23,744 bases of DNA from Bacillota bacterium (GCA_023401495.1 JAEXDU010000036.1:1-23744), one strand, 5' to 3'; numbered from the stretch's first letter, positions 1 through 7,027 are shown. Notes: generated from the letters alone by a model not told the origin. Program-made: numbers and translations.

Positions 1-931
1 CGAGATAATCCGTGCAGGTGCCGCCAATGCGGTTAATTGTCTTCTTATCAACGCTTTCGCCAAGACCGATCAGCTTCATGATGCCCTGAATGGCAAGACC
101 GCAGAGCATCGCCAGGCACAGGACCGGCACATCGACACCGGAGGCCTGTTTGATGTAGTAGTTGATGATCCAGCCGAAGCCGGTTGCCGCAAATACCAGG
201 CACCAGTGGTAGCCGACGGGGTCAATGGTGCTGGGGCTGACGGTGGCTGTACCGGAGCTGAACTGGTTTTCACCCTTGAGCAGTCCGGAACGAATATCCT
301 CGGGAATTTCGCTCAGCTTTGCGGTATACTTGGTGTTGCCTCTGCGGCAGGCAATATTGACGTAGACCATTCCGGCAATGATGCCCGACAGCAGACCTGT
401 GGTGGCCAGCGTCATACCGATGCCGGTAGCGTCCTCAAAGCCATAGTTCCCCAAAACAGAACCGATCGCGCCGGCAAAGCCATATCCGCCATACCAGCCG
501 GCAGGCATCAGAATTCCGACCGCTTCGTTGATGTGCGGGAAAAACACCTTGACCAGCAAGAGACCCAGCAGAATACTGGTGCCGAATTGGAAAAAGGAAT
601 TCAGTGCTATGTTCAGAAACTGGTCGCGTACCTTCCATACGCTCTTGCCGAATGACTGGGTTTTTTCTTCGTGGCCCAGCATCAAAGTGGCAAACAGCAT
701 GGCGACCAGAACGCCGGGATAAGAAGTGGCCTGAGCCGAAAATCCAATCACCTTAAGAAACCCAGGACCGAGAATCATCGCGACAAAACCTGCTAAAACA
801 GAGGCCGGAATAAATAGCTTTTGAAAAATTTTCACCTTCAGGCGGATGACCTGAGCGATCCAAAGGAAAAGGGAAGCCCAAAAAAAGTCGATTAAAAGTG
901 CCCATGCGCTGAAATCTTTGAAAAATGCCAC
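1..931 (-). CDS. GltS-like sodium/glutamate-type symporter (partial, C-terminus outside window)
   Basis: An open frame runs leftward from a GTG at 931 to the window edge, giving 310 codons without a stop. The GTG follows GAGGAG at a 7-nt spacing. The protein is a polytopic membrane protein. Its start resembles the Glt_symporter (ESS) family: a first helix, then the IRLKVKIFQKLFIPASV stretch that matches the conserved basic-then-IPA segment of GltS, and Gly-rich segments such as PAGWYGGYGFAGAIG and TTGLLSGIIAGM. Members of this family move glutamate or related dicarboxylates with sodium across the inner membrane. The substrate here is unknown. It lies 400 nt downstream of a hydrolase-fold gene on the same strand, so it may import the substrate of the neighbouring enzymes. 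The end of the gene is missing because the window stops. Confidence 0.85.
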   Translation of the reverse strand, partial: MAFFKDFSAWALLIDFFWASLFLWIAQVIRLKVKIFQKLFIPASVLAGFVAMILGPGFLKVIGFSAQATSYPGVLVAMLFATLMLGHEEKTQSFGKSVWKVRDQFLNIALNSFFQFGTSILLGLLLVKVFFPHINEAVGILMPAGWYGGYGFAGAIGSVLGNYGFEDATGIGMTLATTGLLSGIIAGMVYVNIACRRGNTKYTAKLSEIPEDIRSGLLKGENQFSSGTATVSPSTIDPVGYHWCLVFAATGFGWIINYYIKQASGVDVPVLCLAMLCGLAIQGIMKLIGLGESVDKKTINRIGGTCTDYL

Positions 932-990
932 ACAAATTCTCCTCTCTTATATGTATTTTGCGGAACAATACACAAAAGATTTTTGGGCAA

Positions 991-1146
991 AAAACCAGAG
1001 CACATCAATGCATTGAGGATATGCCCAATACCTAACGCTGGCGAAGGGCTTTTAAAAAGGGAAGCTCCTGTTGCCTCTGCAAAGAGCAGGTGACATATGC
1101 CTGCTCCGGCAGCCCTTTTTAAAATTGCAAGATATGCTCTGGTTTT
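991..1146. repeat. Nested inverted-repeat element, MITE-like or structured leader
   Basis: Three concentric perfect inverted repeats are seen. The outer arms are AAAACCAGAGCA (991-1002) and TGCTCTGGTTTT (1135-1146). The middle arms are TTTTAAAAAGGG (1050-1061) and CCCTTTTTAAAA (1113-1124). The inner arms are GAGCAGG (1084-1090) and CCTGCTC (1100-1106). Transcribed leftward, the outer arm ends in a U-run, so it could act as a terminator or attenuator before the GltS-like gene. The terminal repeats would also fit a small non-autonomous mobile element. No gene is seen in 932-1331. Confidence 0.55.
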
Positions 1147-1220
1147 ACCGTTTCTTTTGTTATTATCCGCAGGCTGACAAATGCTTTTTGGGATCAAGAC
1201 CCCTCAAAAGATTCTCCGAC

Positions 1221-1260
1221 TGATCCGGCATGCTGTGCCAAAAGGAAAATATCCGGATCA
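1221..1260. repeat. Short inverted repeat between hydrolase and symporter genes
   Basis: TGATCCGG (1221-1228) and CCGGATCA (1253-1260) are perfect 8-bp inverted arms around a 24-nt loop. A weaker hairpin (CGCTTT/AAAGCG, near 1290-1306) lies between it and the hydrolase stop. Either could be part of the hydrolase 3' end. Neither has a clear U-run. Confidence 0.3.
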
Positions 1261-1331
1261 TGCAACACACGAAACAGAAATCACTTCGCTTTCCGTTAAA
1301 AGCGACCAAGAAGTAAACCCTGAAATTATGT

Positions 1332-2270
1332 TCAAATATGGGCCCTGAAGAACTCCGCCATTGCGTCGCACAGATCACCCAGCTTCGGGTCCTCATCAAA
1401 CATCCACTCGTTATGTTTGCCGTCCACATAGTACAGCTGCTTCGGTTCATTCGCCAGACGGTAAGCGTCCTCGGCCTCTTCCTTGTCATGCAGCTCGTTG
1501 TACTTGCCATGGCCTACGAATACGGCGCAGTCCGGAGCGAGCTTCGGCAGAATGTCCTGCACGTTGAAGCGAACAAAGCTTTCCGCGATGATGCTGGACA
1601 TGGGGGTGGGGAAGGGCTCGCCGCATTCTACCTCAATGTCACCCTTTACGCCGCCGTTGAGGTTCTTTAACGTTTTCTCCACATAGAAGTCGCCGGACTC
1701 ATCGATGTTGGGATAAAACTCATAGGGGTGGCGGAGTACGGGGTCACCGGTGGTGACGCGCTTGTATTTGTCTTCCTCCAGTGTGCGGAGCATCTTATTG
1801 AATTTGTCATTGCCCATGCCCATGCGCATCCAGCGGCGGCCGTCCGTAAAGGAATTCAAAGTAGCCACGGCCTTCACTGTTTTGTCGCGGTGTGCCGCTG
1901 CGATACAAACCGCACCGCCCACGCCCCAGCCGATCAAAGCAATATGGTCTGCATCCACTTCGGGCTGATGCTTGAAGAAAGTAACGGCGTTGTTGATGTC
2001 GTCAGTCTCCATCTCCAAGGTGGTGTATTTATCCATACCGCTGATACCGCCGGAGGGCTTAAAGCCACGATAATCAAAACCCATGCAGACAAAGCCGCGG
2101 GCGGTCATCTGGCGGGCGAACATGGCGGGGTACACCTTATTGACTCCCGTCCAACCGGAATTGGCGACGATACCGGGTCGTTTTTCGCCCTCTTTGTAAT
2201 CATCGGGAAGATAGATGTTACCCACCATCTTTGTTCCTTCACTGTAAAAAGTAATTTCGCGCTGTTTCAT
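1332..2270 (-). CDS. Alpha/beta-hydrolase-fold protein A, nucleophile serine replaced by glycine
   Basis: This is a 312-residue protein of the alpha/beta hydrolase superfamily (FrsA/COG1073-like by general appearance). Family marks are the N-terminal PDDYKEGEKRPGIV strand, MTARGFVCMGFDYRGF before the elbow, and DGKHNEW with the presumed catalytic His286. The nucleophile elbow reads G114-W-G-V-G, so position 116, normally Ser (or Cys), is Gly. The usual acid position, after HG in HGKYN, is Asn258. I chose the ATG at 2270 because its N-terminus aligns with the paralog at 6143 and an AAGGAG lies 11 nt upstream. An in-frame ATG at 2309 would add 13 residues but has a weak ribosome site. It could be a pseudoenzyme, a binding protein, or an enzyme using other residues. 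Its promoter resembles that of the dehydratase operon. Confidence 0.85.
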   Translation of the reverse strand: MKQREITFYSEGTKMVGNIYLPDDYKEGEKRPGIVANSGWTGVNKVYPAMFARQMTARGFVCMGFDYRGFKPSGGISGMDKYTTLEMETDDINNAVTFFKHQPEVDADHIALIGWGVGGAVCIAAAHRDKTVKAVATLNSFTDGRRWMRMGMGNDKFNKMLRTLEEDKYKRVTTGDPVLRHPYEFYPNIDESGDFYVEKTLKNLNGGVKGDIEVECGEPFPTPMSSIIAESFVRFNVQDILPKLAPDCAVFVGHGKYNELHDKEEAEDAYRLANEPKQLYYVDGKHNEWMFDEDPKLGDLCDAMAEFFRAHI

Positions 2271-2339
2271 TTTTTCGATTGCTCCTTTCGTTCGTTCCAA
2301 ATTCGACATTTATCGCGTTCTTCTTTTTGGGATAGCATC

Positions 2340-2368
2340 AGTATAAGCTTGAAAAAGGAATAAATCAA
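2340..2368 (-). promoter_or_regulatory. Promoter of hydrolase A
   Basis: On the minus strand TTGATT (2368-2363) is separated by exactly 17 nt from TATACT (2345-2340). The spacer begins TATTCCTTTT, as it does in the promoter at 4328-4356 that serves the dehydratase operon. The shared bases run through -35 and half the spacer, which suggests a common operator. Confidence 0.7.
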
Positions 2369-2412
2369 CCAAAAAGTAAAGAAAAGAAACAATTCTGCCA
2401 AATATACAAATA

Positions 2413-2466
2413 GCAAAAGGAATATTTGTGCTTTTCAACGGAACGAATATTCCTTTTGCGTTTTTT
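2413..2466. repeat. Perfect 14-bp inverted repeat containing the AAAAGGAATA motif
   Basis: GCAAAAGGAATATT (2413-2426) and AATATTCCTTTTGC (2446-2459) are perfect arms around a 19-nt loop, followed on the plus strand by six T. It has the form of a terminator, but no plus-strand gene lies upstream. It sits about 45 nt upstream of the hydrolase A -35 box, and its arms repeat the TATTCCTTTT motif found inside that promoter. A regulatory site is therefore as likely. The rest of 2369-2816 shows no gene. Confidence 0.5.
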
Positions 2467-2693
2467 GCTTATGAGGCCTGTTTTTTACGAATGAACTGGT
2501 GATAAAACACCTTTTTATGTTTTTAAAAGAACACGTCAGATTTCATTTCGCATTGCTGTGCTTTGCCGCTTTAGGCCCATTTTGTACGAACCTTTCCACA
2601 TTCAGCCAGATATGATTTTTCATGGTTTGAGCGCATCCTTCGTCCAGAATATCCCGTTTGAAGTGCGGCCGTACCGGTAGGGATTGCTGTTTT

Positions 2694-2729
2694 GTCATAC
2701 AGGAGCTGCGCTGCGCAGCCCCGCATGAC
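2694..2729. repeat. REP-like imperfect palindrome
   Basis: A 36-bp GC-rich imperfect palindrome starts GTCATACAGGAGCTGCGC and ends GCGCAGCCCCGCATGAC. It would fold into a long stem. It lies in non-coding DNA downstream of the cyclodeaminase remnant. Short palindromes of this kind are often scattered through a genome as repeats, but only one copy is visible here. Confidence 0.4.
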
Positions 2730-2816
2730 AGAAAGAACAAAAAAGAGACAGTATACGCCGCTCCTCACCGCAGCCATGGTTTCGATCCCGTCGCTGCGGC
2801 GAAGAGTTCAACTGCT

Positions 2817-3149
2817 TTATACTTTTGCAGGCTCTTTCCACTGGTAGACCCAGGTTCCCAGTCCTTGATCCAGGCACTGCTTATAAATTTCGTAGCAGTT
2901 GAGCGTATCGGTGATGATAATCCCAATGGTGGCAAAAAGGAATGTTTCATCCGAAGAGGTACGCTCCGGATGATTTCTCAATAGAACATCCGAAACCTAG
3001 GTGACCTGCGGCCAGGTCGGTTTTGGCATCTTTCCGTCGAGCACCATGTTCGAGAGCGCACAGGCGTCGCAGTCGTTGAGGCGGTCGAGCCAATCCATGC
3101 CGAACTTGATGCCGGGTATCAGGTGGCATTCTTCTTTATAAGAGTTTAA
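2817..3149 (-). pseudogene. Remnant of an ornithine cyclodeaminase/mu-crystallin-family gene
   Basis: One minus-strand frame from 3149 to the TAA at 2819-2817 reads as the C-terminal third of an ornithine cyclodeaminase-family enzyme. The conserved tail features are seen: KFGMDWLDRL, then HPERTSSDETFLFATIG (compare the family pattern GRTSxDEITxFxSxG), then ITDTLNCYEIYKQCLDQGLG. An in-frame TAG near 3000 interrupts it after PTWPQVT. An in-frame TGA (3152-3150) closes the frame upstream, and the NAD-binding domain is absent. No start codon or ribosome site serves it. I call it a truncated, decayed gene. Intact members reduce or deaminate amino-acid-like substrates with NAD(P), so the ancestral locus probably handled an amino acid or imino acid. 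Confidence 0.7.
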
Positions 3150-3214
3150 TCATAGGCAGCCGGCAACGAATAACGGCGGACTATGTGTTCAAGTCCTGTT
3201 TTCCGCTTTCAAAC

Positions 3215-3254
3215 AAAAGAAGCCTGCCAACACATGTGTTGACAGGCTTCTTTT
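3215..3254 (-). terminator. Terminator of the RpiR regulator gene
   Basis: A near-perfect 40-bp palindrome has outer arms AAAAGAAGCCTG and CAGGCTTCTTTT and an inner CAACACATGTGTTG. A T-run exists on both strands, so it may work in both directions. It lies 27 nt after the regulator's stop codon. Confidence 0.8.
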
Positions 3255-3280
3255 ATTGTCTGAAAGATAGGTTTTTTGAG

Positions 3281-4168
3281 CTACCAGACCATCATCTTTT
3301 TCTCACGAAGAATATCCTCCAGCCGTTCTAGGTTTTCCGTGGATTGGGGCAATGTTCTGTGCCCCAGCTCGGCGCTCAGGGCCTCGATAACGGCAATGGC
3401 CGGGAGCAACAGATAGGAACCATTAACGGAATTGGTGTCGAACAGAATATCGCATAGCTTGCTGATGGGGTTCACATTGGTATTGGTAAGCAGGATGATG
3501 GGAATCCCCCGCTCGCGGCAAGAGCGCGCGACCTCAATCACGGTACTGCCGCAAGGCCAGTTGGAAACAATAAACAGGACGTCCTCTTTCTGCATGGTCA
3601 GCACCTTGTCATACACATAATCCAGTTCGGTGCTCATCTGGCGAACCTTGTCCGGCAAAAACGGGGAAAGGGAATACTCCAGGCAAAGAGAGGCGGCTTT
3701 GGATGAGCGCTGCGCCAAAATGTAGATGTGTCTTGCCTCCAGCAGAAAATCGACAGCGCGCTCAAATTGTTCCGCATTTCGAGGGGTGGGAATATTGCGG
3801 ATGGAATCCGCTGCCTCTTCACAGAGGAGGGTCAGGTTATCCCGGGTATGCTGCGCATCTGTTTTGCCGAATGCCTGTTTCATACTGCGGTAAGAGGAAT
3901 TTTCCCGCAATATCACTACGCTCAGCAAATCCTTTTTAAAGGCGTTGAAGGTATCGTATTTCAGTGATTTGACCAGGCGCATCACTGTCGTAGTACCCAC
4001 ATTGGCGCGTTCCGCCAGCTCCGCCACTGTTGTCAGGCCCACAGATTCATAATGCTGCAGCAGGTAATTGCAAAGATGGCGCTGCTTTTTGGGAAGGACA
4101 TCCTTGATACTGCTGATGGTATCGAGAATATTGGGTGCCTCTGCTGAAAAACCGGATTGCTCAGGCAT
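3281..4168 (-). CDS. RpiR/MurR-family transcriptional regulator (HTH plus SIS domain)
   Basis: This is a 295-residue regulator. Residues about 15-90 form the RpiR-type helix-turn-helix, with TTVAELAERANVGTTTVMRL as the recognition region. Residues about 120-260 form a SIS phosphosugar-binding fold with HIYILAQRSSKAA, VLFIVSNWPCGSTVIEVA and GIPIILLTNTNVNPIS. Family members usually sense phosphorylated sugars or sugar-acid intermediates and repress or activate adjacent catabolic genes. Here the SIS loops read RSSK and SNWPCGS rather than the common GxGxS and SxSGxT patterns, so the ligand may be unusual. I start at ATG 4168, 10 nt after AAGGA. A GTG at 4174 is in frame but only 4 nt from that site. 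It lies between the two arms of the catabolic island and is divergent from the dehydratase operon. Confidence 0.9.
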   Translation of the reverse strand: MPEQSGFSAEAPNILDTISSIKDVLPKKQRHLCNYLLQHYESVGLTTVAELAERANVGTTTVMRLVKSLKYDTFNAFKKDLLSVVILRENSSYRSMKQAFGKTDAQHTRDNLTLLCEEAADSIRNIPTPRNAEQFERAVDFLLEARHIYILAQRSSKAASLCLEYSLSPFLPDKVRQMSTELDYVYDKVLTMQKEDVLFIVSNWPCGSTVIEVARSCRERGIPIILLTNTNVNPISKLCDILFDTNSVNGSYLLLPAIAVIEALSAELGHRTLPQSTENLERLEDILREKKMMVW

Positions 4169-4303
4169 ATACACACCGTCCTTTTTGTGATTGCCGTTAT
4201 TGTATCACAAAACCAATCAAAAAAGAATATAAGAGCTCAAATGAAACGTTTCTTATGGATTGTGACTGTAAAAAGGATATCCATGTTGTTGCAAACGATA
4301 TAT

Positions 4304-4343
4304 TTATTCCTTTTTTTTATAAAACGGTTGACTTATTCCTTTT
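4304..4343 (+). promoter_or_regulatory. Direct repeat TTATTCCTTTT, candidate operator
   Basis: The 11-mer TTATTCCTTTT occurs at 4304-4314 and again at 4333-4343. The second copy overlaps the -35/spacer of the dehydratase promoter. The same bases occur in the hydrolase A promoter on the other side of the regulator gene. I infer binding by the RpiR-family regulator. The sequence shows only the repeat. Confidence 0.45.
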
Positions 4344-4356
4344 CGCTTTATATAAT
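4328..4356 (+). promoter_or_regulatory. Promoter of the dehydratase-hydrolase operon
   Basis: TTGACT (4328-4333), a 17-nt spacer and a consensus TATAAT (4351-4356) are present. The spacer starts TATTCCTTTT, as in the hydrolase A promoter. Confidence 0.85.
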
Positions 4357-4375
4357 ACAACCAGCAGCAAGGTAC

Positions 4376-4408
4376 CCAGAATATCGGAGTACATAAATGA
4401 TATTCTGG
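4376..4408 (+). promoter_or_regulatory. Leader inverted repeat upstream of the dehydratase gene
   Basis: CCAGAATATC (4376-4385) and GATATTCTGG (4399-4408) are perfect 10-bp arms around a 13-nt loop. It lies just after the expected transcription start and before the ribosome binding site. It may be an operator or an mRNA hairpin. It lacks a U-run, so it is not a normal terminator. Confidence 0.5.
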
Positions 4409-4442
4409 AGAATACGTCAATTTTGAAAAGGAGGCTTTCAAC

Positions 4443-6146
4443 ATGGAGGAACCCATGCGTAAACGCAGCGATGAGCTTACCGTTGGAATAGAGCGATCCG
4501 CCCACCGGGCATTGCTTTACAGCACCGGTATGACCCGTAGCGACTTTGATAAGCCCTTGGTCGCTGTAGTCAATTCCTGGAATGAGATTGTACCGGGCCA
4601 TATCCATCTCAGAGAGATCGCAGAGCAGGTCAAACTCGGCGTCACCGAGGCCGGGGGAGTGCCAAAGGAATTTCACACAATCGCCGTATGCGACGGTATG
4701 TGTCAGGGACATTTGGGAATGCAATACCCATTGCCCAGCCGGGATGTGATTGCGGATTCGATTGAAATTATGGTACAGTCCCACCGCTTTGACGCCATGG
4801 TACTGATTCCGGGCTGCGACAAAATTGTCCCCGGGATGATTATGGCGGCTCTGCGTGTCAATATCCCCGCCATTGTCCTGACAGCAGGCCCCAGCCTGAC
4901 CGGAAAATACGGGGAGATCGACGTAATCACCACAACGGATATCCGTGAGTTTGCGGGGAGAGCGCAAAAGGGTGAAATCACCATGGAGGAGCTGCAGCGG
5001 ATGGAAGAGGCCGCTATCCCCAGCGCCGGTACCTGCGCTATGATGGGAACCGCCAACACCATGAGCTGTCTGGCAGAGGTGCTGGGGCTTACACTGCCGG
5101 GCTGCGCCACGGCCTTAGCGGTGGGGTCCAAGAAAAAGCGTATGGCCCGCCTGACGGGAAACCGCATCATCGGTTTGCTGGAAGCGGGCATTACTCCCAG
5201 AGATATTGTCACCCGATCGGCTCTGGAAAACGCGATCTCTGCCAGCATGGCTCTGGGCGGCTCCACCAACAGCGTACTGCACCTGATGGCCATTGCCCAC
5301 GAAGCGGGTGTGAAGCTGCAGCTCGAGGATTTCGACCGCATCAGCCGACAGGTTCCCTACATATGCAACATCAAGCCCTCTGGCAGATACGCTCTTGCCG
5401 ATCTGGACGAGGCGGGCGGTATTCCGGCGGTGCTGAAAACCATCCAACCCCATCTGCATAAGGATCATCTGACCGTTACCGGGCGAACCTTGGTAGAAAA
5501 CAACGCGGATATTGTGCCGCCTGAGAACGACGTCATCTTCCCATTGGAAAGGCCCAAACGCGCCGAGGGCGGAATCGCCATCCTCCGGGGGAATCTTGCG
5601 CCGGACGGCGCCGTGGTCAAGCAAGCGGGAGTCAAGACCAGCATGTATGTGTTTCAGGGCCGCGCCAGAGTATTCCACTCGATGGAGGACGCGAGTGAGG
5701 CAGTCTCAAACGACAGGATCGCCGAAGGCGACGTCATTGTCATCCGTTACGAAGGCCCCAGGGGAGGCCCCGGCATGCGGGAAATGCACATGACGACCTC
5801 TCTGCTGGTGGGCAGGGGGATGGACGAAAAATGCGCCCTGATTACCGACGGTCGGTTCTCCGGTTCTACCAGAGGCCCCTGTATCGGGCATATCTCCCCG
5901 GAAGCAGCGGCGGGAGGGCCGATTGCCATTGTGGAGGACGGCGACGGAATCCTGATCGATATCCCCAATCGCAGATTGGAGCTGTTGGTGGATGACGAAA
6001 CGATCCGCAGGCGGCTAGCCAGCGTGCAGCTTTTGAAGAAACCGCGAAGCGGTGTGCTGGCAAAGTATGCAGAGCTGGTAACATCCGCCGACAAGGGAGC
6101 TGTTCTTGTCACGAAAGAGTCACAATCTGAGGAGGAAAAGAAATGA
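4443..6146 (+). CDS. IlvD/Edd-family Fe-S dehydratase (dihydroxy-acid or sugar-acid dehydratase)
   Basis: This is a 567-residue enzyme, the usual length for the family, which dehydrates 2,3-dihydroxy acids or sugar acids to 2-keto acids with an Fe-S cluster in the cytoplasm. Visible motifs are NSWNEIVPGHIHL, AVCDGMCQGH (Cys83, Cys87), GCDKIVPGM (Cys125), SAGTCAMMGTANTM (Cys198), ALGGSTNSVLH, RYEGPRGGPGM, and ITDGRFSGSTRGPCIGH with the active-site serine loop. Cys83, Cys125 and Cys198 match the cluster ligands expected in this superfamily. Cys87 is an extra cysteine beside them. The start has AAAGGAGG 7 nt upstream. It is the first gene of a two-gene operon, ending in a 4-nt ATGA overlap with a hydrolase-fold gene. 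No other branched-chain amino acid gene is nearby, so a catabolic substrate is more likely than valine/isoleucine synthesis. The exact substrate cannot be read from sequence. Confidence 0.9.
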   Translation: MEEPMRKRSDELTVGIERSAHRALLYSTGMTRSDFDKPLVAVVNSWNEIVPGHIHLREIAEQVKLGVTEAGGVPKEFHTIAVCDGMCQGHLGMQYPLPSRDVIADSIEIMVQSHRFDAMVLIPGCDKIVPGMIMAALRVNIPAIVLTAGPSLTGKYGEIDVITTTDIREFAGRAQKGEITMEELQRMEEAAIPSAGTCAMMGTANTMSCLAEVLGLTLPGCATALAVGSKKKRMARLTGNRIIGLLEAGITPRDIVTRSALENAISASMALGGSTNSVLHLMAIAHEAGVKLQLEDFDRISRQVPYICNIKPSGRYALADLDEAGGIPAVLKTIQPHLHKDHLTVTGRTLVENNADIVPPENDVIFPLERPKRAEGGIAILRGNLAPDGAVVKQAGVKTSMYVFQGRARVFHSMEDASEAVSNDRIAEGDVIVIRYEGPRGGPGMREMHMTTSLLVGRGMDEKCALITDGRFSGSTRGPCIGHISPEAAAGGPIAIVEDGDGILIDIPNRRLELLVDDETIRRRLASVQLLKKPRSGVLAKYAELVTSADKGAVLVTKESQSEEEKK

Positions 6147-7027
6147 TGACACAAAACCATGTGTTCTACAGCAATGGCTATCCGCTGAAAGCGATTTTGT
6201 ATCTTCCCGATGATTATCAAGAGGGGGAGAAGTGCCCCTGCATCGTCCCGAATTCCGGATATATGGGTCTGAATGCGATCTATCCCGCCCTGTTTGCCAG
6301 AGCGATGACGGCGCGGGGCTATGCTGCGTTCGGCTTTGACTACCGCGGTTTTCTGGATAACGGCGGGCCTGCCGGCGTGTGTAAGCTGGAGGAGCAGGTG
6401 GAAGATATCCGCAATGCTTTGGTTTACGCGCAGACACTGCCGGAGGTCGATACGGAGCGGATCGGCCTGCTTGGATGGGGGATGGCGGCCGCTCTGGTGA
6501 TTGCCGCAGCGTCCAAGGAATCCTGTGTCAAGGCGGTCGCGGGCCTGAATGGCTTTTATTGCGGCGAACGCTGGCTGAGATCGGTCTATTCCTATGTGGA
6601 CTTTAACAAGCTGCGGCAAGAGGTGGCCAAGGAACGGATTCGCTTTGTGAAAGAGGGTACACGGCGTTTTGATAATCCATTCCGTTACTATCCGCTGGAC
6701 CCGGATACTGACGGAATCGTAAAGGATAACCTGTATACGGTAAAAGGCTATGGGCAGGAAATCTCGCTGGAGCTGGGGCAGTCCCTTCTGGAGTTCAACG
6801 CGGAGGACTATCTGAACACCCTGAACGTGCCGGTACTGGTGGGTCACGGTAAGGATAATCAGCTGCATCCGCTGGAAGAGTCGCTGGAGTTTTACAATCG
6901 GATCAGCGGAAAGAAGCAGCTGCTGGTTCTGGACGGCAAGCACAATGACTTTATGTTCGACAAACACCCGGTGTTTGAAAAACTCGGCGATGCTCTGGCC
7001 AATTTCTTCGGTGAAGCAATGTCCTGA
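6143..7027 (+). CDS. Alpha/beta-hydrolase-fold protein B, paralog of protein A, nucleophile serine absent
   Basis: This is a 294-residue protein clearly homologous to the product of 1332-2270 along its full length, sharing PDDYxEGEK, MTARG, GFDYRGF, HGK-N-LH and the DGKHN motif. The elbow reads G111-W-G-M-A, so the catalytic serine position (113) is Gly and the following Gly is Ala. The usual acid position is Asn239, although Asp238 is adjacent. His267 is kept. The ATG overlaps the dehydratase stop codon (ATGA), and GAGGAGG lies in the dehydratase tail, so the two are translationally coupled. The tight coupling suggests that its activity, or an accessory or chaperone role, serves the dehydratase pathway. 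Confidence 0.88.
   Translation: MMTQNHVFYSNGYPLKAILYLPDDYQEGEKCPCIVPNSGYMGLNAIYPALFARAMTARGYAAFGFDYRGFLDNGGPAGVCKLEEQVEDIRNALVYAQTLPEVDTERIGLLGWGMAAALVIAAASKESCVKAVAGLNGFYCGERWLRSVYSYVDFNKLRQEVAKERIRFVKEGTRRFDNPFRYYPLDPDTDGIVKDNLYTVKGYGQEISLELGQSLLEFNAEDYLNTLNVPVLVGHGKDNQLHPLEESLEFYNRISGKKQLLVLDGKHNDFMFDKHPVFEKLGDALANFFGEAMS

Noticed and set aside
206..655. 149-codon plus-strand frame
   Set aside because: It lies antisense to the GltS-like gene, which has family motifs and a ribosome site. The plus-strand product has no recognisable domain.
4443..6146. Assignment of the dehydratase as biosynthetic ilvD
   Set aside because: The family is clear, but no branched-chain amino acid gene is nearby and the RpiR/hydrolase context points elsewhere, so no gene symbol is given.
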